Virus record (IMG/VR): IMGVR_UViG_3300050821_001609
Location: 1-37,295 of that record
Source of the DNA: a virus
Strand: one strand, 5' to 3'
Length of the DNA stretch: 37,295 nt
Positions within the stretch are counted from its first letter, which is position 1; every line of letters starts with the position of its first letter. Below the pieces are notes generated by a model. It worked only from the letters and a program-made list of their open reading frames with translations, did not search any database and had not been told where the DNA came from. The position numbers and the translations under genes are program-made. This document shows positions 20,964 to 30,171 of this stretch, one piece after another.

Positions 20964-22347
20964 GCTATCGCCATTGCAAAGAGATGTAAAGGATTGGCTA
21001 ACTGAAACATTGCCGAAGTTTAATGAAGCATTGTTGCATATCGGCAGACAAACAGGCAAGACGTTTCTGCTTAATACTACAGCCATTGAATACGCAATAC
21101 AGCATAGAAATAGCACTATTGTCTACATTGCCCCTGTTGAAAAGAAGCTGTCTAGCTTCATCAAAGGGGTGTTAGACACAATATTGAGGGATTGTCCTGA
21201 TGACCTTAGACCTGAACGCCTTGAAGCAAAGAATCAGCTTGTATTCTCAAATGGTTCCGTTATTCATTATTTCGGCTCTAGCAATGATAGCCATAACAAC
21301 ATCAGAGGTCTTGGGAGCGTTTCACTTCTGGTGCTCGATGAGGCTGGCTTCTTCTCTAACCTCTCTGAACTCATTGCCGTTGTTTCACCAATGCTACTCA
21401 GAACAAAGGGATCGCTGGTATTTAGTTCTAGCTCGCCTGAAGCGGTTGACCATCCGTTTGTAGCCTTAATCGAACAAGCTAAGATGGAAGGATGGTACAT
21501 CTTACATCCGACATGGGATGACAAGACTGTAACAGAAGAACAATTAGACATTCTAGCTAGACAGCTAGGTGGTAAAGACAGTACGAAATATAGACGTGAA
21601 GTGGGATGCGAGCTTGTCGTAGAAAAGACTAAGCAAGTGCTTCCTGAATGGGATTCTAGCAAGTATGTCTATGAAATTGTGCGTAGCCCTGTTTATAAGT
21701 TCTTTCATCATTTCGTGGCCTTTGATCCCGGCTTCAAGGACCCTTCTAGTGTTTCCTTCGGAACTTATCTATTTGGCTCATCGGTACTTTACATTGAAGA
21801 TGAGATTGTCATACCGGGAAGAGATATCACTATAGATCATTTATCAGCTAGAATACAAGCTAAAGTAGCTGAATTATGGCCGGGAAGCGAACGTATAACC
21901 TATTGGGCTGACCCAAGCAATCAAACTGTCTTAGATGAAATGGGAAAGAAATACAAACTGTATTGGAATTGGACAGCTAAAGACAAGAAGCGGCAGTACT
22001 TAGAAGCGTTAAGAGCGGCTATAGGTCAAGGCAGTATCGTATTGAATCCTAGATGTGTTATTCATAAAACCATGTTTGAGAATACAATATGGAAAGACGA
22101 TCACAGCGAATTTGAGCGTTCCGCTTCGGGCTTCCACGGCGACTGTATTGATTCGATTTTGTATATGTATCGTAATATGATTACGGATAACCCCATTCCG
22201 CCATTAAATGCTATAGATTTAGAGAATCAATTTATCAAATCAATACGTGATATGGATGAGAATAAGAAAGTAGGCGAATGGATTTCTAGCGGCTTAGATG
22301 ATGCAATGCAGGAAGACACTACAGGTCAAGACCAAGGATCATATTAA
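20908..22347 (+). CDS. terL: Terminase large subunit, 479 aa
   Basis: The ATPase half has Walker A GRQTGKT (residues 46-52), Walker B LLVLDEA (140-146) and a coupling motif FSSSSPE (about 172-178). The nuclease half has the RNase H-like acidic residues in FDPG (Asp273), WADPS (Asp335) and GDCID (Asp412, Asp415). Length and order are typical. The enzyme cuts concatemeric DNA and pumps it through the portal. The 5' end overlaps the putative small subunit, and the stop shares a base with the portal start. Confidence 0.95.
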   Translation: METAQQIRLAWTIGRLRYKLSPLQRDVKDWLTETLPKFNEALLHIGRQTGKTFLLNTTAIEYAIQHRNSTIVYIAPVEKKLSSFIKGVLDTILRDCPDDLRPERLEAKNQLVFSNGSVIHYFGSSNDSHNNIRGLGSVSLLVLDEAGFFSNLSELIAVVSPMLLRTKGSLVFSSSSPEAVDHPFVALIEQAKMEGWYILHPTWDDKTVTEEQLDILARQLGGKDSTKYRREVGCELVVEKTKQVLPEWDSSKYVYEIVRSPVYKFFHHFVAFDPGFKDPSSVSFGTYLFGSSVLYIEDEIVIPGRDITIDHLSARIQAKVAELWPGSERITYWADPSNQTVLDEMGKKYKLYWNWTAKDKKRQYLEALRAAIGQGSIVLNPRCVIHKTMFENTIWKDDHSEFERSASGFHGDCIDSILYMYRNMITDNPIPPLNAIDLENQFIKSIRDMDENKKVGEWISSGLDDAMQEDTTGQDQGSY

Positions 22348-24413
22348 TGGGCCAGCAAGATAAGTCATATAAGAGCGATATAGAGGGCAATTTCTGTGCT
22401 TTGCCAATAGATGAATTGCTTCCAGAGGCCGTTAGACGCTTTGATGACTATGGCGACTATTGTCTTAGAACGGGCAAGTTGACAGTTTGGCGTACTAATT
22501 GGGAGATGTACAATCGCTCCGAAATGAAAATCGGTGTGAGATTTGGAGGTGATCGTGGTCAATACAAGCTCATCGAAAGCAATATATACCGATCTATCCT
22601 TACAGGACTTGTTAGTGTCATCTGCAATCAACGTCCATCGTTTCAACCGGAAGCAATTAATGATGACCATCGTTCAATGTCTCAGGACCTTATTTTCGAT
22701 TCAGTTGCTAATTACTATCTTAAAGTTAAGAAGCTGGAAGATGTCTATAAACAAGGCACTATCGTAGGGTTGAATACTGGCGAAGGCTGGCTTTACGAGC
22801 ATTGGGACGCTAATGTAGGCGAGATAGTAGACGTTGTGAATGACCCCATTACAGGCAAACAAACGCCAGTTAAAGAGGGGGATGTTAAGTTCTCTGTTGT
22901 AGGCCCTCAAGATATCTGCCGGGATTATACCAGAATGGATATGGATAATGACTGGTATATTATTCGTGAGTATTTAAATAAATGGGATATTATTGCACAA
23001 CGGCCTGATTTAACAGATCAAATTAAAGGACTTAGTATTCCTTATACACTTCAGCGTTATCGCTTTGGGCATATTATTGACAGCCAAACGGCAAATGACG
23101 ATTTGATACCAGTTTACACGCTGTTAGCTAAAAAGACCCCTTCTTGTCCACAAGGCCGTCTAGTGCAGTATTTAGATGATACGACGTATATAACTGATTC
23201 ATCTATGCCTTACGATGAGATACCCCTGTATCCCATGTTGCCCGAAACTCAGCCCTTTAACAATTTCGGCTTGACAGTAATGAGCAGCCTTGTTAAATTG
23301 GGCTATGCCTATGATAAGACTTTAAGTATCATATTGACAAATCAACAGGCTTTTTCAGTACAGAACATTGCTGTTGACGAATCTACGAATGTAAAGCCAG
23401 AACAAGTGATTGAGGGGCTCAACTTCATTAAGACGAACCTCAGCAAGGGCGTTCCTGTGGCTTTAGAACTATGTAAAACCCCGGCTGAGATATTTAACTA
23501 TCTAAACCTTTTAGAGGCCCAGATGGAGAAGCTAAGTGGCTTGCCGTCGATTCTACGAGGTCAACCGCCTTCAGGAGATATGAGTGGCACAGCAATGGCG
23601 TTTCTTCAGGCACAGGCAATTGTGTTCAACAGCCCTATACAGCAAGCTTATATATCATTTTTGGAGCGTTCTGCCACAGGTCTTTTTAATATTCTCAAGA
23701 GTTTTGCCAATACCAAGCGCATGATTGCCATATCTGGTAAGTCAAAGTCGCAGTATATGGATGAATTTAGCGGCAAGGATTTAGAGAATATCACTCGAGT
23801 TATCGTATCGGCAGGTAATCCGTCCACTAGCACAGAAGCCGGAAAGATGCAAATGGCTCAAGATTTGATGGCTAAAGGTATGGTGGACGTTAAAGAGTAT
23901 TTCCAAGTTATTAAGACAGGCCAATTAGACCCAATGACGGAAGGACCAGAAGCAGAAAATATGTTTATTGTAGAAGAGAATGAGAGCTTGAAGCAGGGAA
24001 CCCCTTGCGTTGTAAGTCCAACAGATAATCACCCTTTGCATCTACGCCAGCACAACACCCTGATGTTCGATACTGATTTACGTAAAACACAGAATAACCC
24101 CGTATTAGCTTCAGTTATGCAACATATGTTAATGCATGCTCAGGCCATTATTCCGGGTGTCCAGTCTTTAGCTGATCCTAGAGTAATGCAGGTGTTGGGT
24201 ATTCAAGTGCCTCCGCCTCCAATGCCTCCGGCTGGACAGCCTCAACAGCCTACGCCTCAAGCCGTACATAACCCTATGCCCGCCGGAAATGGCACGGTTG
24301 GGAATAATCCCGTCCCAGTTCGGAAGCCTGTGCTTCCGGGCAATACTCCAGCACCTACAGCCCAAGCCCAATCAGGACCAATGGCAGGGCATCTCCCCCA
24401 AGGAAGGAAATAG
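22347..24413 (+). CDS. Portal protein, podovirus type, 688 aa
   Basis: A large protein directly after terminase with portal-like features: an N-terminal region rich in aromatic and charged residues, an Asn/Thr/Gln-rich core, and the segment GLPSILRGQPPSGDMSGTAMAF (about residues 395-416), which resembles the GxxG...SG region of P22/T7-like portals. The last 80 residues are Pro/Gln-rich and probably disordered. The dodecameric portal forms the DNA entry channel and the terminase docking site. The assignment relies on size, order and this pattern. Confidence 0.85.
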   Translation: MGQQDKSYKSDIEGNFCALPIDELLPEAVRRFDDYGDYCLRTGKLTVWRTNWEMYNRSEMKIGVRFGGDRGQYKLIESNIYRSILTGLVSVICNQRPSFQPEAINDDHRSMSQDLIFDSVANYYLKVKKLEDVYKQGTIVGLNTGEGWLYEHWDANVGEIVDVVNDPITGKQTPVKEGDVKFSVVGPQDICRDYTRMDMDNDWYIIREYLNKWDIIAQRPDLTDQIKGLSIPYTLQRYRFGHIIDSQTANDDLIPVYTLLAKKTPSCPQGRLVQYLDDTTYITDSSMPYDEIPLYPMLPETQPFNNFGLTVMSSLVKLGYAYDKTLSIILTNQQAFSVQNIAVDESTNVKPEQVIEGLNFIKTNLSKGVPVALELCKTPAEIFNYLNLLEAQMEKLSGLPSILRGQPPSGDMSGTAMAFLQAQAIVFNSPIQQAYISFLERSATGLFNILKSFANTKRMIAISGKSKSQYMDEFSGKDLENITRVIVSAGNPSTSTEAGKMQMAQDLMAKGMVDVKEYFQVIKTGQLDPMTEGPEAENMFIVEENESLKQGTPCVVSPTDNHPLHLRQHNTLMFDTDLRKTQNNPVLASVMQHMLMHAQAIIPGVQSLADPRVMQVLGIQVPPPPMPPAGQPQQPTPQAVHNPMPAGNGTVGNNPVPVRKPVLPGNTPAPTAQAQSGPMAGHLPQGRK

Positions 24414-24416
24414 AAT

Positions 24417-24776
24417 ATGAATATGCAGACCGTTCCATTTGTTGATACTCAGATCATCGTATCTACAACGTCTTCTACAGGCTCTTTTGTTTATAATATG
24501 CAGGGAATTGATCGAGCCTCTTTACAGCTTAATGCCACACTTAGTTCTACCAATACTGCCGCAATTACACTATTGATTAGCAATGATGGAATCAATTTTG
24601 TTAATTTTAGTACGACTAAGACAGTGACATTCGTAAATGGTACGACTAATAGTGCGTTATTTGAATTAGGGGCTATTGATTATGTGTTCCTGAAAGTGTC
24701 GTCTGCGGCCCCTTCAGCCGGGACATTATCTCTTCAAGGCGTTCTTTACGGAACGGGCGGCTCTCAGGTCTGGTAA
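24417..24776 (+). CDS. Beta-sandwich virion protein, 119 aa
   Basis: Thr/Ser/Asn-rich alternating strands with LLISNDGINFVNFS and a C-terminal GVLYGTGG point to a small beta-sandwich structural protein. It lacks Cys. The ribosome site AAGGAAGGAAATAG lies just upstream. It starts the series of decoration or fibre genes between portal and scaffold. The exact location in the particle is unknown. Confidence 0.65.
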   Translation: MNMQTVPFVDTQIIVSTTSSTGSFVYNMQGIDRASLQLNATLSSTNTAAITLLISNDGINFVNFSTTKTVTFVNGTTNSALFELGAIDYVFLKVSSAAPSAGTLSLQGVLYGTGGSQVW

Positions 24777-24779
24777 GAA

Positions 24780-24935
24780 ATGCTTACTGAAATTGATATA
24801 CAAGTAATAGCAAAGATAATTCAGGCAGAATTGTTAAAAGAAGGCGTAAGGGAAATTCACGCCATTAGAATTAGTAAAAAAGTAGCCACTTCTTTACCGG
24901 AGATACATGAGCGTACCCGTTCCCTCACAGACTGA
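24780..24935 (+). CDS. Small helical protein, 51 aa
   Basis: ATG 24780 lies 3 nt after the preceding stop and the 3' end overlaps the next gene by 29 nt. The sequence (MLTEIDIQVIAKIIQAELLK...) is helical and charged, unlike its beta-rich neighbours. The ribosome site is weak, so the gene is only moderately supported. It could be a chaperone or regulator for the neighbouring fibre proteins, but that is a guess. Confidence 0.45.
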   Translation: MLTEIDIQVIAKIIQAELLKEGVREIHAIRISKKVATSLPEIHERTRSLTD

Positions 24936-25365
24936 TACATATAATACAGCATTAGACATATACGATCATACACAGCCTCTTACGGTCGATGCTGAGAATC
25001 GTCTATATGTCAATGCGGTTCTTTCGTCTGGATCAGTAGATATTGGTAAAGTAGACCAAGGCAATCCCGGCACTACGCCATGGCCTGTTGTTAATGAGCC
25101 TTCTACAGACGCCAATATCACGGTAGTTACAGTGGGGACAAGTTCGACACAATTACTAGCCCCTAATTTGGCCCGTAAAGGCATTATTATTCAATGTGTT
25201 GGAAGTCCGTTATTCGTGATTCTAGGCTCAACGGCGGCTACGACAACTATTTATTCGTATTACGTTTTGAAACTAAATGCTTTAGAAATAGATAACTTTT
25301 TTGGTACTATCTCAGCCGTTGTAGCTTCAGGAACGGCCACCGTACAAGTAACCGAAAAGATATAG
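24907..25365 (+). CDS. Beta-rich virion/decoration protein, 152 aa (paralogue of next gene)
   Basis: After a short N-terminal arm, the segment DQGNPGTTPWPVVNEPST precedes an all-beta domain. The C-terminal half (QLLAPNLARKGIIIQ ... TATVQVTEKI) lines up with the next gene's VLLAANSNRKKFIVF ... QTVTVTELV, so the two share a domain by duplication. GGAGATAC provides the ribosome site. Likely a capsid decoration or tail-fibre component. Confidence 0.65.
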   Translation: MSVPVPSQTDTYNTALDIYDHTQPLTVDAENRLYVNAVLSSGSVDIGKVDQGNPGTTPWPVVNEPSTDANITVVTVGTSSTQLLAPNLARKGIIIQCVGSPLFVILGSTAATTTIYSYYVLKLNALEIDNFFGTISAVVASGTATVQVTEKI

Positions 25366-25375
25366 AGAGGGATTT

Positions 25376-25879
25376 ATGGCTATTGAAACACAGAATGTAG
25401 AAATTGATGGACAACCAATATCAATTCAAGGTGGAAACTCCATTGCTGTTAAAGTGGACGGTTCGGCAGTTACACAACCCGTTAGCGGTACAGTAACAGC
25501 GAACCAAGGCACTCCAAATACCTTAGCTAATGGATGGCCTGTTGAAATTACGGATGGTACGAATGTTCTAGGCACTCCTAGTCATCCTTTATCTGTTACT
25601 TCCGCAACAGCTACGTCTAATACGTCTACCATTACTCAAGTGGTATTAACGGCTAATACTAATGCCGTTCTTTTAGCGGCTAATTCTAATCGTAAGAAAT
25701 TTATCGTTTTTATTCCCAAATCTATTACTTATGTGAAGTATGGTGTTACTGCATCAGCCACTAGCTTTACTTGGGCGGCTCAAACCAATAATGCTACAGT
25801 GGATGACACGATTTGGACCGGGGAAATTGATATCTTTTCCACTCAGGCCCAGACCGTCACTGTCACTGAATTAGTGTAA
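25376..25879 (+). CDS. Beta-rich virion/fibre protein, 167 aa (paralogue of previous gene)
   Basis: The N-terminal half carries phrases such as TANQGTPNTLANGWPVEITD and GTPSHPLSV, a repeat-like pattern I know from phage fibre and decoration proteins. The C-terminal half is homologous to the previous gene's C-terminal domain. AGAGAGGGATTT is upstream of the ATG. Probably an oligomeric surface protein; its partner is unknown. Confidence 0.65.
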   Translation: MAIETQNVEIDGQPISIQGGNSIAVKVDGSAVTQPVSGTVTANQGTPNTLANGWPVEITDGTNVLGTPSHPLSVTSATATSNTSTITQVVLTANTNAVLLAANSNRKKFIVFIPKSITYVKYGVTASATSFTWAAQTNNATVDDTIWTGEIDIFSTQAQTVTVTELV

Positions 25880-25880
25880 T

Positions 25881-26093
25881 ATGGCTTTTGAATCTCAACA
25901 GGCTTTAGGCGGTCCTTTTCCCATTGTCTTAACGACAACGCCATTTAGCTCTAATACATTACCCATCGGCACTATTGCTTATTGGCAAACTGGCGTATTC
26001 GGGGCTCCCCTAGGGCTTTTACTTTCTCTTACAACTACTCCTAGTTTTAAGAAAGTACTTCAAACTTCTAACGGAATCAGGCAGGTAGCTTAA
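25881..26093 (+). CDS. Small hydrophobic virion-block protein, 70 aa
   Basis: A short protein rich in Leu, Thr and Pro (FPIVLTTTPFSSNTLPIG, then APLGLLLSL). It might be a beta-structured linker or a weak membrane segment. It lies 1 nt after the previous gene and 1 nt before the next. No motif was recognised. The tight spacing supports translation. Confidence 0.55.
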   Translation: MAFESQQALGGPFPIVLTTTPFSSNTLPIGTIAYWQTGVFGAPLGLLLSLTTTPSFKKVLQTSNGIRQVA

Positions 26094-26094
26094 A

Positions 26095-26907
26095 ATGGCT
26101 GAATCAAACATAAACGTAACACCGGGATCCGGCGGTCCTAATATAGATTTAGAAGTAGTGGATAACGGCAATGCCCGACAGGTTATTGTCATTGGGGACT
26201 CTTCTACTGGAACTAAAGTAGCCCCTGTCGATGCTACATTAGGTCTTTCTGTTAATGTTACCAATTCTACAAGCCCGTTGCCTTTAGGCGCGGCAACATC
26301 GGCAAATCAAACCAATGGTACGCAACAGACTCAAATAACGCAAGGCGGAAATATAGCCAATGTAAATGCCACTAATGAATTGTTAGTGACAGATACGGAT
26401 TTAACATTAGCTCAAGGGTCTACCACTTCGGGACAATTAGGGCCTTTGGTCCAAGGGGCTGTTTTAACTTCTCCCCCTACATATACAACGGCTCAAACTA
26501 GTCCTTTGACAATGACAACGGCGGGGGCGATTAGAGTTGACGCTTCTACTACAGCTTCTAATCTTATCGTATCCACTACGGCGGCTACAGGCGTAGCCGT
26601 CACCGCGACACTCCCCGCAGTAGCGGGTCAGTTTCATTATATCACAGGATTTACGATACTTAAATATTTTACAGTGGCTAATGCCGCTTCAGCTACGCCT
26701 TTAGTTGTTACCACGACGAATCTACCCGGTTCTTTAGCTATAACATTTGGACAGCCTTTAGGTACTGTTGGATCAACTGATTTTAGAGAAGAATCATTTA
26801 GTATGCCTATAAAATCATCCGTTGTAAATACAGCCACTACAATTGTATGTCCAGCTACAACGGGCATTATTTGGCGTGTTAACGTGTTTTATTATGCGGC
26901 ACCCTAA
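26095..26907 (+). CDS. Beta-rich virion/fibre protein, 270 aa
   Basis: Thr/Ala/Asn/Val-rich with no Cys except one near the C-terminus. Residues of about 1-150 look like an extended fibre stem. Residues of about 155-270 (from AVTATLPAVAGQFHYITGF to WRVNVFYYAAP) form a compact beta domain that resembles known phage surface domains. The start is 1 nt after the previous gene. The stop shares a base with a 47-aa gene. A head- or tail-fibre role is inferred. Confidence 0.65.
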   Translation: MAESNINVTPGSGGPNIDLEVVDNGNARQVIVIGDSSTGTKVAPVDATLGLSVNVTNSTSPLPLGAATSANQTNGTQQTQITQGGNIANVNATNELLVTDTDLTLAQGSTTSGQLGPLVQGAVLTSPPTYTTAQTSPLTMTTAGAIRVDASTTASNLIVSTTAATGVAVTATLPAVAGQFHYITGFTILKYFTVANAASATPLVVTTTNLPGSLAITFGQPLGTVGSTDFREESFSMPIKSSVVNTATTIVCPATTGIIWRVNVFYYAAP

Positions 26908-27050
26908 TGGCCCTTCAAACAGTCACAGCTATACAAATCGCCGATCCGTTAAATCCGGTCGAGCTACAAACATGGTGTACAAATAATCCGTTAGCTGTTA
27001 TCACAACGCTAGTTATTCACAGAAACGTGTTTTACATTTTGCATACGTAA
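26907..27050 (+). CDS. Small protein, 47 aa
   Basis: ATG 26907 shares a base with the previous stop (TAATG). The product (MALQTVTAIQIADPLNPVEL...) ends in a hydrophobic strand (LVIHRNVFYILHT). The coupled start supports translation. It is too short for a family call and has no counterpart elsewhere in the window. Possibly a small virion protein. Confidence 0.45.
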   Translation: MALQTVTAIQIADPLNPVELQTWCTNNPLAVITTLVIHRNVFYILHT

Positions 27051-27073
27051 TTAAAATTTAGGAGATAAATACA

Positions 27074-27910
27074 ATGAGCACAGAAGGACCTAAGCCGTAT
27101 CCAGTAGTGTTTGACCCTCTTTCCGGCGGATTAGAGTATTCATTTCAGGATGGCTACTATCTTATTCCGCTAGGTACTAGCGGTATTACGCAGTTAACCG
27201 GGGATGTTACAGCAGGGCCGGGAAGCGGTAGTCAAGTGGCTACAATTGCGGCAGGGGCTATTACCAATGCCAAAGTTTCTAATACGGCGGCTATTGCGTT
27301 TAGTAAATTAGCGTCTTTGTCTTCAGCTAATATCTTGGTTGGTAATGGCTCTAATGTGGCTACAGCCGTGCCTGTTAGCGGAGATGTCACTTTAGCTAAT
27401 ACCGGGGCTTTCAGTCTTGTTAATGCTTCTGTTACGGGACAACTTCTTACTGGCTATGTTTCTGGGTCGGGCACCATTTCGGCTACAGATTCTATTCTTT
27501 CTGCTTTCAATAAATTGAATGGCAATGATGGATTGAAATTGTCTTTGACGGGCGGCACTTTAACCGGGGCTTTGACTGTGCAGAAAGCTATTGTACAGAA
27601 CGTCGTCACTTTGGCTACAACGGGCACCATTACACCAGACGCCACTGTTGGGCCTACGTACGAAACGGCTGTTTCTGGAAACATTACACTTAATGGTCCC
27701 TCCAGCCCTGTTGATGGGCAGAAAGTTACCTTCCGTATTCTCAATGACGCTTCGCATAGCGTTACACTGTCTACGGGAAGTGGTAATTTTAGATTCGGTA
27801 CAGATATTCCGTCTTATATAAATTCCGTGTCAAAAACTGATTACATCGGAGCTATTTATAATAGCGGTTCGAGCACTTGGGACGTGGTATCGTTGATTCA
27901 GGGATTCTAA
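27074..27910 (+). CDS. Tail-fibre-like protein, 278 aa
   Basis: The segment ITQLTGDVTAGPGSGSQVAT, then IAAGAITNAKVSNTAAI, is a frequent shaft repeat of phage fibres. A later LTGGTLTGALTVQ and a compact C-terminal beta domain (TFRILNDASHSVTL ... DYIGAIYNSGSSTWDVVS) are also typical fibre parts. The ribosome site is AGGAGATAAATACA. It probably forms a trimer on the particle surface. The kelch adhesin follows with no gap, suggesting the two work together in attachment. Confidence 0.75.
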   Translation: MSTEGPKPYPVVFDPLSGGLEYSFQDGYYLIPLGTSGITQLTGDVTAGPGSGSQVATIAAGAITNAKVSNTAAIAFSKLASLSSANILVGNGSNVATAVPVSGDVTLANTGAFSLVNASVTGQLLTGYVSGSGTISATDSILSAFNKLNGNDGLKLSLTGGTLTGALTVQKAIVQNVVTLATTGTITPDATVGPTYETAVSGNITLNGPSSPVDGQKVTFRILNDASHSVTLSTGSGNFRFGTDIPSYINSVSKTDYIGAIYNSGSSTWDVVSLIQGF

Positions 27911-29638
27911 ATGAGCAGTTGGACTACGGTAGGGGCTCTTAATACAGCCAGAGATGGCTACGGAATTATCCCCCTATCAGGGACAAAAGCTCTGATTATA
28001 GGCGGAGCTTCAAACTTTCCGTCTTTCACGGCCACTTGTGAAATATTCGATCACGGTACAGATACTTGGTCCCCTACAGGGTCAATGTCTAGGGCCAATG
28101 GCGAAGGGATGTATGCCACTTTAAATACTGGCGTTATCCTAGCTGTAGGTGGACTCGAAGCAGGTCCTACGTATTCGGCCACTTGCGAACTATACACTCC
28201 CGGCGCAGGTACTTGGGCTACAACAGGATCATTAAGTACACCTAGAGCCGATCATGGGGCTATCTGGAAACTTCCTAGCGGCAAGATACTAGTAGCCGGG
28301 GGAACCACTACAGGCGGAAATCCTACAGCAACTTGTGAAATTTATGACCCAGTAGCGGGTACTTGGTCTGCGGCGGCAAGCCTGTATACAACAATAACAA
28401 ATATGGCTTTCTCCACATTGGGAGATGGCCGTCCAATGTGGGCTGGAGGGTGGACAGGTTCGACAGGAAGTACTTTAACAGCGAGAACTTACACGTATGA
28501 TGAAGGCAGTAATACTTGGACACGGCAGGGAGATTTACCTTCGGTTTTAGCGTGTCAAAATACAAGAACGGCTATTACGTTAGTTAATGGCAATGTGTTT
28601 GTATTCGGCGGATATACAGCCGTTAGTACGCCACAGACTGTAGCTTATATTTACGATCAAGTAGCGAATACATGGTCCTCGTCTTCGGCGGCACCTTCGG
28701 GGCTAGTAGAATCGTCATTAGCCCTTTTAAGTACGAATCAAGTTCTACAATATGCGGTAAGATTTGGCACACAAACTCAGACTTACAATTATACAAATGA
28801 TACATGGACTTCCGGCCCTGCCGTAGCTGGAGAATGTAGCGGCCAATCATATTCAAATAATGGCGTAGTTTTTTCAGATGGAAAGATATTAAGCGCAGGT
28901 GGTCAAAACGGCTCTGGTAATTCAGTTTCTACTACACAAATTTTTTCGGGGGTTGCGAGTATGGGAATAGCTTTCGTACATAAGACAGACACGGCGGCAG
29001 GAATCGACGGCCCTAGCCATACTTTTACCATTACACAGGCTACAGGAACGGGCAATCTATTAGTTGTATGTCTTCAGAACTATTTAGGCACTTCTCCTAC
29101 TACTACGTCTATTACAGATAATGCAGGTAATACATACGTACAAGTAGCTTCTAGTTTAGGTTCGGGCAATTCAGTTCAATCTGAGATATGGTATGCCGCA
29201 AATTCTATTGCGGGAGCTACTTCGCTAACTTGCAATAGCTCAGGTACGTATCATCAATTGATGGTGGAATTTTTTGAATTTTCAGGGGCGGCTACAACGT
29301 CCCCGGCAGATACAGCCACTTTTACCACCTTTGCTGGAAGCTCAGGGCCTACCGTTGGTAATATTACTCCTTCTCAGACTGGAGAAGTGTTAGTATCGGG
29401 GGCTTGTAGCGGTTCTTTTGCATTAACGGGTATTAGCACCTCGGGATGGGTCAGTACGGCGGCTAACACTGTTGAATCTCAATGTTCGGGGTATTTACTT
29501 AACCCCACTCTTACTTCACAGGGAGCGACTTATACGACAGGCAGTACTGTAGATGGTACGGGTTCTATTGCCGGATTTAAGGCCGCGCCTACAGGCCCTT
29601 CCAAGAAAAAGATCGCTTCGATGAATCTAGTATTCTAA
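27911..29638 (+). CDS. Kelch-repeat beta-propeller adhesin with C-terminal beta-sandwich, 575 aa
   Basis: Residues of about 1-340 contain six or seven kelch blades, each with a Gly-Gly pair, then an aromatic (IYDP, LYTP, IFDH) and a TW: examples are ALIIGGASNF, ILAVGGLEAG, ILVAGGTTTG, PMWAGGWTGS, VFVFGGYTAV and ILSAGGQNGS. Residues of about 345-575 hold a beta-sandwich with ITDNAGNTYVQVAS and IWYAANSIAGATSL, common in bacterial secreted proteins. A basic tail follows (GPSKKKIASMNLVF). Kelch propellers bind proteins or sugars, so receptor binding is likely. The ATG follows the previous stop at once. Confidence 0.85.
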   Translation: MSSWTTVGALNTARDGYGIIPLSGTKALIIGGASNFPSFTATCEIFDHGTDTWSPTGSMSRANGEGMYATLNTGVILAVGGLEAGPTYSATCELYTPGAGTWATTGSLSTPRADHGAIWKLPSGKILVAGGTTTGGNPTATCEIYDPVAGTWSAAASLYTTITNMAFSTLGDGRPMWAGGWTGSTGSTLTARTYTYDEGSNTWTRQGDLPSVLACQNTRTAITLVNGNVFVFGGYTAVSTPQTVAYIYDQVANTWSSSSAAPSGLVESSLALLSTNQVLQYAVRFGTQTQTYNYTNDTWTSGPAVAGECSGQSYSNNGVVFSDGKILSAGGQNGSGNSVSTTQIFSGVASMGIAFVHKTDTAAGIDGPSHTFTITQATGTGNLLVVCLQNYLGTSPTTTSITDNAGNTYVQVASSLGSGNSVQSEIWYAANSIAGATSLTCNSSGTYHQLMVEFFEFSGAATTSPADTATFTTFAGSSGPTVGNITPSQTGEVLVSGACSGSFALTGISTSGWVSTAANTVESQCSGYLLNPTLTSQGATYTTGSTVDGTGSIAGFKAAPTGPSKKKIASMNLVF

Positions 29639-29650
29639 AGGAGAATATAA

Positions 29651-29890
29651 ATGCCTGAAATTAAAGAAGGAGTGTCAGACTTGCTATTCGGGTTGCATAA
29701 CGAGGGCAATAATCTGTACAGCGCGAAGATTGTTAAGATTAAGAACGGAAAAATAAGTGAGTGGAAGCACGGTGTAGGCACTTCACTAGGCCATGCTCTC
29801 AATATCGCTGAGGATATCATGGGGGCTTACATTGTCCAATCCATTGAGAAATCGGCTGAAGATTTCTACAATGACATTACGGTAATCTAA
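29651..29890 (+). CDS. Hypothetical protein, 79 aa
   Basis: A small acidic/basic alpha-beta protein (MPEIKEGVSDLLFGLHNEGN...) with AAAGGAGAATATAA as a strong ribosome site. It has no Cys and no hydrophobic segment long enough for a membrane helix. Its TAA shares a base with the next ATG. Function unknown; it opens the stretch leading to the scaffold. Confidence 0.6.
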   Translation: MPEIKEGVSDLLFGLHNEGNNLYSAKIVKIKNGKISEWKHGVGTSLGHALNIAEDIMGAYIVQSIEKSAEDFYNDITVI

Positions 29891-30171
29891 TGAATTATAA
29901 AACGATTGCTTTGTATACCCTAACGGGATCATTGTTACTCTTAGCGGCTTATTTAAAGAGTTCTAGTGTCTGTTTTGCGGCTGTAATGGTATTTTGTACC
30001 CTAGAGGGTATAACTGTTGCGGAGAATGTCTTTACAAAGGCCGCTAAAGATGCGGAGATAGTTTCTTTAGTGGCTAGGGCTGAAGCTTATGAGAAGAAGC
30101 TGAAATATCTAGAGCTTGAAATCACTAATGTTGCTGAAAGAGCCAAAACTGTTTTAGGTGAACACTATTGA
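29890..30171 (+). CDS. Two-helix membrane protein with coiled-coil tail, 93 aa
   Basis: Residues of about 5-20 and 25-42 are hydrophobic helices (IALYTLTGSLLLLAAYL and CFAAVMVFCTLEG). Residues of about 50-90 form a charged coiled coil. That layout fits a small inner-membrane protein and could be a holin-like pore, but it is far from the endolysin gene, so a lysis role is uncertain. It overlaps both neighbours (1 and 4 nt). Confidence 0.6.
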   Translation: MNYKTIALYTLTGSLLLLAAYLKSSSVCFAAVMVFCTLEGITVAENVFTKAAKDAEIVSLVARAEAYEKKLKYLELEITNVAERAKTVLGEHY

